Shown here one piece after another: positions 57,721-64,000 of a stretch of DNA of 64,000 nucleotides. Origin of the DNA: Punica granatum (Eukaryota; Streptophyta; Magnoliopsida; Myrtales; Lythraceae). The translations under genes were made by a program, and so were the position numbers. The stretch spans positions 6,696,001 to 6,760,000 of the forward strand of contig NC_045132.1 of assembly GCF_007655135.1 (NCBI RefSeq), given 5' to 3'. Every line of letters starts with the position of its first letter. Positions within the stretch are counted from its first letter, which is position 1. Below the pieces are notes generated by a model. That model was not told where the DNA came from, ran no database searches, and saw only the letters and a list, made by a program, of their open reading frames with translations.

Positions 57721-59207
57721 CACTACAGCAATAATATCTTGTAGTGGCAACATTTTGAGGCGGAATGAGTTTATCTCTATTTTGAGACGGAAATTTTAAA
57801 ATTTGAGATACGAAATTTCTTTTATCATCCGATAGATGGAAAAAAATGTGAAAATCTCCATCTCATTATTTGAGAGGGATTAGAGGACGAAAAATACTAT
57901 CTCTTAATATGGAAGTGGCAATTTTCGTCTCAAAATTTATCTCTCCTATAAAGATGAAATTTTTAAATGAAATGAGTATATCTTAATTTTGACACGGAAA
58001 ACGTTAAATTGAGACGGAAGATTACGTCTATCATTAAAGAGACGGAAAATAAGACTTAGAAATCCATCTACTTTATTTTAGACGGATCATGAGACAGAAA
58101 ATTGTCTCTTAATAATGAGACAAAAACATATGTCTCAAATTTCCGTCTCTAACTACATGAGACGAAAATTTCTTTCTCAAATCATCGTCTCTATGGATCT
58201 TGATATTTCTGATAAATTCGAATCTTTATTTCTCTTTTTTTTTCTCTTTTTTTCATTCTGAATCTTCTTCTTCACTTCTGTAAAACCCAAAAGTCCTCTA
58301 ATGTTTCACACTTAGAAAATTAAATAATTTGATTACTCACCTATTAAATGCATCAAATAATTATTTTCATATTAGTTTCGATGTTGAGCATAAATGAGAT
58401 CACAAATAGCTCGGTATATGAATAAAAGTTATAAATAAAGTCAATATAAAGTTTTCAAAAACTATTAAAATGAAGGAGATGAATATTGACTGTATATTAA
58501 AAGTTTTGTAGATGAAATAATAAATAAATTACATACAAAAGATGAATATTATTAGGATAAAATATACAAATTACAATAAGAATGTAGGTATTTAACAAAT
58601 AAGTAATACAAAAATAAATATTAGTTTTAAAATGAAAATTTTTAGATGTATAATAATGAATATAATGGAATGTTAATAGATAACAATAAATGAGAGTAGT
58701 TTAGGTGATAACGCGCATGCACGTCAGGGTGAAGATGCTGGTTCGAATCTCCACAAGTACAAAGCTCACACAATTTAAGAGACGAGGTGCATTGCATCCT
58801 TTGTATAGGTAGTGGGAGTACAGAAACTCGTGCTCCCTCCAAGCTTGGCTGAACTAATATTTTTTTTTATTTTACATTTTTGCATGGGTTTCTATCTCAA
58901 AGATTGAGACAAAGAAAAAGACAAAAAATTTTCTCTCTAATGGAAAGACGGAAGGCTCCATCTCTCTTTCTATCTCAATCGTGAGATGGAAATTGAGACT
59001 GTTTATTCCGTCTATTAGGTTGAGATGGAAAATTGCGTCTCAAATTTCTGTCTCAATTGAGGATGAGACAGAATTTTTCATTTTATTATTTTGAGACGAG
59101 ACTTTTTTAGAGGGACCCATTGAGACAGGCTTTTCCGTCTCTATATCGTGTAGAGACGGAGTTTTCCATCTCAATTGTCGTCCCTGTAAGGCGGAATTCT
59201 TGTAATG
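57721..59207. mobile_element. CACTA-like non-autonomous DNA transposon, copy in segment C
   Basis: It starts cactacagcaata and ends with the inverse of cattacaagaattccgcc. The 3-base target duplication ttg is at 57718-57720 and 59208-59210. Subterminal gagacgga/tccgtctc words fill both ends. It aligns with 6858-8333 along its length. Its termini are closer to the CACTA consensus than those of the segment A copy. A tRNA-derived block sits at 58691-58860. Confidence 0.75.
58691..58860 (+). repeat. tRNA-derived SINE-like sequence, segment C copy
   Basis: Box A-like tagtttaggtga (58697-58708) and box B-like ggttcgaatct (58740-58750) are spaced as in RNA polymerase III internal promoters. It matches 7815-7985 with scattered substitutions, so it was inside the CACTA-like element before the segments duplicated. 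Confidence 0.5.
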
Positions 59208-59884
59208 TTGGACTATTTGCCAATTGGGAAGTTAATCAAGGGATAGTGATTCAAGGGGGCAAATAAATAAATTTTAAAAAAGGCAATGTGAAAGTAGAAA
59301 TGCAATAGGCAGCCATACGTACTTGACTATTTAAGTTCAAGAATTTGGTTACATAATATTTTTTTCAGAGTATGCCTTCATATTTGAAAGTCCAAGAAAG
59401 AAAGTGTCTGCATGTTGATATGTGGAGAAGCCTCAGCGAGAAGCTTTCATGGAGCCTGATGGGCTATTAGCTTCGCTCAACGGTGAAGGCGAATTTGGTA
59501 TTCCTATATTCATCGTATTAATTAATGATTGATTTATAAGATCAGGTAACTAAGACCAAAATTAAAAAGGAGACTAGTTTAATGGGTATAAATTCTAATC
59601 GAAGAATGAAATTTGGACCTTTTATTCAGATTATTTTGTTCACCATTATTCTGGATACCTTTTTTGGCCCAAGTGGGTACAAAAATCACATGAAGTATAC
59701 CATTTTCTTTTTTGTAATCAAACAGTACATCTCTATTCAATCGTGGGAATTAAATAAATAAATCCCTCAATAAGAACTGATCTAGTCTAGACCTAAAAAG
59801 AATAGTCCGACCGAACCTAATACGATTTTTTTTAAAAAAGTACATTTTGAATGGATTCCTAGAATAATCCACTGTATCTTCACA
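59208..59884. other. Segment C noncoding DNA, holds the empty site of the segment A MULE
   Basis: It aligns with 8334-8943 and then directly with 10959 onward, so at about 59840 the MULE-like element of segment A is absent. No gene is seen. Confidence 0.7.
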
Positions 59885-61343
59885 TAGGGATGACAATATG
59901 TGTCATGTCGTGTTTAAATAGATCGTGTATAAATGGGTTTGTGTCAAAAAAACTCTAAACCCAAACACAACGCGTTTAATAAATGTGTCAAGATTTTCAA
60001 ACACGAACACGACATATTTAATTACAGATTGACACAGATACAACACGTCTAACCCGTTTAACCAAGCGTGTCTAAATGTGTATGTATACTTACCTACACG
60101 ATATGACACTTTTAGGTATATATTAGGGCAAATTACAAAAAAAAACCTAAATTTTATAAAAAGTCTCAATTTTGTCCTAAATTTTACTTTATAATAAAAA
60201 ACACATGTTTTGATAATCGTCTCAGATTTGACATTCGTTACTATTCTGTTAAGATTTTCATCTATTTGCTTACGTGAACTTTATGAGACCTACCAAATTT
60301 GCACATCATTTGATCATATTTTTTTTTCTTTACAAAAATAACCTAAGTTTTCATAAAAGTCTCTGTTTTATTCTAGATTTTGATTTGTAATTTAAAAAAA
60401 ATATATGTCAACACTCCGTTTTGGTCCACCAGCTCCAGGAGAGAACATCAATAACATTCTTGACTACAAACCGTAAACTATTACAGAAGAAGATCAAACA
60501 AATCCCAGATTACTATTCACAGCCAGGTCAGCCATGTCAACCGGACAATCCCAGGAGCAATGCAAGAAGGATCGCAACATGAGGAAATGCAAAATCGACA
60601 ACTTAGCATGATCATAAAGAGGAGGGGAAAAATCATCATTTCTGTTATCTATCGGCGGGAAGTAACCCGACTGACCCGGATGTGAATAGTAACCCGAGGT
60701 TTGTTGGGCCTTCTTCTGTAATAGTTTACGGGTTGTAGTCAGGAATGCTATTGATATTCTCTCTTGGAGTCGGTGGCCCAAAACAGAGTGCTAAAGTGTA
60801 TTTTTTTTAAAATTCAAATCAAAATCTAGAATAAAACTGAGATTTTTATTAAAACTTAGGTTATTTTGTAAAGAAAATAGAAGATGATCAAATAATGTGC
60901 AAATTTGGTGGATCCCATAAAGTTCACGTAGGCAAATAGACAAAAATCTTAACAGAATAATAACGGAGGCCAAATCTGAAACGATTATCAAAACATATGG
61001 TTTTTTTTGTTACAAAGTAAAATTTAGGACAAAACTGAGACTTTTTACAAAATTTACGCTTTTTTTTGTAATTTTCCCTATATATTATACTTACATGATA
61101 CAATATTAACTTTAATTACACGTTACTACACGATTGAGATGATAAAAGTATCATAAACGGATGATTTATACAATTTAGATGATTTTAATGTACTTTTTTC
61201 TATAAATTGATACAATATGTGAAACGAATTTATTAACGCGATAACACATGATATAAAAAGGTCTAACCGTGTCTATATGAAACACATTTAACCTTAACCC
61301 AAACACACTTAACTCCGTGTCATGTCAAATATTATTGGCCCTA
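59885..61343. mobile_element. hAT-like element in segment C with a nested fold-back insertion
   Basis: Termini are tagggatgacaata on the left and inverted tagggccaataata on the right. Next inward, gtcatgtcgtg pairs with tgacatgacacgg. Segment A has an uninterrupted site (cttcactagctaagg, about 11021), and degenerate 8-base repeats flank the insertion. About 500 bases of Thr/Asn-poor AT-rich core remain after removing the nested element at 60125-61079. There is no transposase. Confidence 0.6.
60125..61079. mobile_element. Long fold-back element, 955 bp, nested
   Basis: Arms of roughly 280 bases (60125-60405 and 60800-61079) are inverse complements. They start agggcaaattacaaaaaaaa on the left and end ttttttgtaattttccct on the right. 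Inner arms continue the pairing (60420-60540 against 60670-60790, for example caaaccgtaaactattacag against ctgtaatagtttacgggttg). Direct repeats atatatt flank it (60118-60124 and 61080-61086). Almost the whole element can fold into one hairpin. No coding frame is convincing. Confidence 0.85.
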
Positions 61344-62480
61344 TGTCATTAGCTAGGGCAGGGTTATTGGTATTTCACTACCAAGGTAATCCTAAAATGT
61401 TATGAGAAATGTAGCATATTGCAGTGACACATGTTTTTTGCTGATAAATTACATATTTTTTTATTTGATTTTCATAGTTTGATTACCCATACTTCTTTGT
61501 TAGTTTTTCTATTTTCTTGTACGAGACACATTGATCTCACTTGATATTAGAAAAGGGAAAAAAAATTATAAGATGTTGACATGGTCATGCTTAAATAGAT
61601 GCTTGTTAAATTAGCATGAATTAGTTAGAGTTTGCATACATTTGTCAATACTGTTATAAGAGATGAGACGGAAAACTCCGTCTCAACGGCTCCCTCTAAT
61701 GTAGGAGTGAAATGACTTGGAGGACCCTCCAATATTTCTTGAGACTTTGTATTTGTAGATTATTCTATCTTGGATATTAGATCTTGAAAATAATCAAAAT
61801 TGGTTTATGCGATTACTTGGATTTTGCATATGAATTATCATCGTCGCCTCTCTCCCCTAGTTGCTTTCAGAGCTCGAATTGGATTCAGGAGAACACAAAA
61901 ATTGCTATGGAAATCACAAATAAAGCTAAAATGTTCTAAAAAAATTGAAATGCTCTCTCCATCACTTCTGCTAGTCTATACCTAATTTCTATCATTTTAA
62001 AATAATGTAAAATTCTTTAATATTCTTTTAATTGCAGAGGGGACTCCTGAGTCAAATTGAACCTGACACCACATTATCAGATGACAACTTTATTGAGCTA
62101 AAGTTTTTTAAATAGACAACTTCATTGAGCTAAAGTTTTTTAACATAAATTTCCAAAAAATCATGGAGAATTTTTTTCGATTATTAAGGAAGTTCATGAA
62201 TTTAATACAATAAAATAAAAATATTAATATTTAATAAAAAGAATATAAATAGTTCAACTAAATATCAAAAGTGAAATCACTGTATTACTAGGATATTACG
62301 TGCGTCACTGCGTTATATTATCTTCGATAGAAATTAAGGAGAAGTTGATGTCATAAATGAATGGTCCAACAACTCTCCCAATAATACATCCTAAATACAG
62401 AAACTTGGAACCTATATAAAACGGGCGGCTCTTCTTCGTCCTCTTAGATTACAGTGGTAGAATTCTAATTAGTTGAAGCT
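61344..62480 (+). promoter_or_regulatory. Upstream region of AAA-ATPase gene C with TATA box
   Basis: It aligns with 11020-11673 apart from an extra block at about 61627-62075. The last 100 bases are almost the same as in gene A. The TATA box tatataaa lies at 62413-62420, about 60 bases before the ATG, in a better match than gene A. A 20-base palindrome gagacggaaaactccgtctc at 61665-61684 matches the subterminal motif of the CACTA-like elements. Confidence 0.55.
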
Positions 62481-64000
62481 ATGTTCTCCGCCAGCGAATT
62501 CATGGCCTCGCCCTCCTCACTCTTCTCAGCCTATGCCTCGTTCATGGCATCGATGATGCTCGCTCGCACCATCCTAAATGACCTTATTCCCAAACCGATC
62601 CGAGCATACCTGGTCGCACTCTTTCGCCGCCTCTTCAAGGCCAAAACCAGCCAACTGACATTAGTCATCGAGGAGCATGGTGGTGGCCTGTCCCGGAACC
62701 AGATCTTTGATGCTGCCGAGCTTTATCTCAGCACAAAGATCGGGCCTCACACGGACCGCCTTAAGATTGACAAGTGCCCGGGCAAGAAAAGGATATCGAT
62801 CCGCCTCGAGAAGGACGAGAGGCTAACCGACTCCTACGACGGGATCGAGCTGAAGTGGAAGTTCGTGTGCGTGGAGCAGGAGAGGAGTAACAATAGGGAC
62901 AGCTCTAGGACGGGCTCCGACACTCGGAGGTTTTTCGAGCTTAGCTTCGATAAGAGGCACAAGGAGAAGATATTAAGCTCTTATGTGCCTTACGTACTGG
63001 ATAAGGCAAAGGCAATTAGGAAAACGGATCGAGTCCTAAAAATGTTTACGCTCGGGAATAATGGTCGCGGCGGCCCCTATTACGGAGGCTCTAATTGGGA
63101 GTCCATTAACCTTGAGCACCCTTCAACCTTTGAGACCCTGGCTATGGAGCCGGAGCAGAAGGAGGCAGTGAAGGAGGACTTGGTCCGGTTCTTGAACCGG
63201 AAAGAGTTCTACAAGCGGGTCGGACGGGCCTGGAAGCGTGGGTATCTGTTGTACGGTCCGCCCGGGACTGGGAAATCGAGCTTGGTGGCCGCCATGGCGA
63301 ACTACCTCAAGTTCGATGTGTACGACCTCCAGCTCTCCAACATCATGAGCGACTCAGACCTGAGGAAGCTCTTGCTGGATATAGCGAACCGGTCCATCCT
63401 CGTGATCGAGGACATTGATTGCAGCATCGACCTTCCAGATCGCCTGCCCGCCAGTGAGGAAAATGGCAAGAATATCACCAGGCCACAGGTCAGCATAACT
63501 CGTGCACTACATTTCAATGTAAAAAAAAATAAAAAAAAAATCCAGATGTGCTAATCTAAACATGTAAGTGTATTAAGCCTACTTTCACAATCATTTTTAA
63601 TCATAATTCCGCATACGTTGTTCGATTGAATTCGGAATATTATTCACCCATTTTCAACCTTGACTTTCTTGGGTGAATTTCAAATTAGATTTTAATCAAA
63701 AAGTGCGGTAGAGCAATTTCTTAAAAACATAGCACCCAATTTTTGCTTATGTGACAGGTTACTAGGCACCATATGTGTCTCACGACTTTCCTGTCACTGC
63801 CTTGTGTCTTATTAAAAAGCTAGAGGTGCACCCATATAATGTATTAAATTAAAAAACAGATGATAATTCCCCGCCAGCTTATCGGAAAAAAAATGATTAT
63901 ATCTCTTAAATATGTTTCAAATGCTAGAGATTGATTGAGCAAATTCTCAATAATGGGATAATGTCAAGCATGTAATGGAACATCGGTACGATCATATATC
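62481..64000 (+). CDS. BCS1-type AAA-ATPase (OM66/ASD-like), gene C, partial at window end
   Basis: Exon 1 is 62481-63488 (336 codons), ending at the same phase-0 donor as gene A (cacag/gtcagc). The rest of the window is intron, and by alignment with gene A the acceptor should lie about 40 bases beyond 64000. Residues 1-40 include the hydrophobic anchor (SLFSAYASFMASMMLARTIL). The AAA domain shows the standard Walker A GPPGTGKS (259-266) and Walker B ILVIEDID (306-313). Against gene A it has an insertion near residue 215 (NNGRGGPYYGG) and LLLDIANRS where A has LLLVIASRS. The start codon and leader are shared with gene A. The role is inferred from family: a membrane-anchored ATPase of mitochondria or ER. 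Confidence 0.9.

Overview
The window looks like nuclear DNA of a flowering plant, most likely a woody eudicot. It is AT-rich and dominated by transposable elements. It holds two copies of a plant BCS1-type AAA-ATPase gene split by a GT-AG intron, Ty3/gypsy elements primed by initiator-Met tRNA, CACTA, hAT-like and MULE-like DNA transposons, and a decayed endogenous pararetrovirus. I cannot name the species. No rRNA gene, complete tRNA gene, CRISPR array or bacterial feature was seen.

The backbone is a tandem, same-strand array of three related segments, each ending in an AAA-ATPase locus. Segment A (about 1733-14150) ends in a complete two-exon gene (11674-13724). Segment B (about 28164-51640) keeps only a frameshifted exon 2, which is split by a Ty3/gypsy element. 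Segment C (about 55390 to the window end) ends in a gene whose exon 1 is intact (62481-63488) and whose exon 2 lies just past the edge. Comparing the segments gives empty sites that date many insertions. A CACTA-like element is shared by A and C, a MULE-like element is only in A, a hAT-like element with a nested fold-back element is only in C, and two Ty3/gypsy elements are only in B.

Region by region: 1-1640 is GC-rich repeat DNA with 190-bp and 154-bp tandem repeats. 1641-14190 is segment A. 14190-15995 is noncoding with a small MITE and a hairpin. 15996-23081 is a dead minus-strand Ty3/gypsy element (element 1) with a MITE in its gag zinc knuckle. 23082-27230 holds R/G-repeat and zinc-knuckle coding remnants and a scrambled minus-strand pararetrovirus relic. 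27586-32560 is a 2.49-kb tandem duplication. 29312-37031 is a dead plus-strand Ty3/gypsy element (element 2) whose 5' LTR, gag start and upstream flank were duplicated after insertion. 37032-44241 is segment B noncoding DNA with a TIR element. 44242-51374 is the AAA-ATPase exon 2 pseudogene interrupted by young element 3, whose two 724-bp LTRs look identical. 51971-53205 is a TIR element carrying five 155-bp tandem repeats. 53206-55390 is other repeat-derived DNA. 55390-64000 is segment C.

The only plausible host genes are the two AAA-ATPases, probably membrane-anchored mitochondrial or ER ATPases of the BCS1/OM66/ASD group. I found no clearly new biological system. The most unusual observations are the double 5' LTR, the polyprotein tails encoded inside LTR U3 in elements 1 and 3, the long fold-back element upstream of gene C, and the exon-2 insertion by a near-intact element with one frame break.
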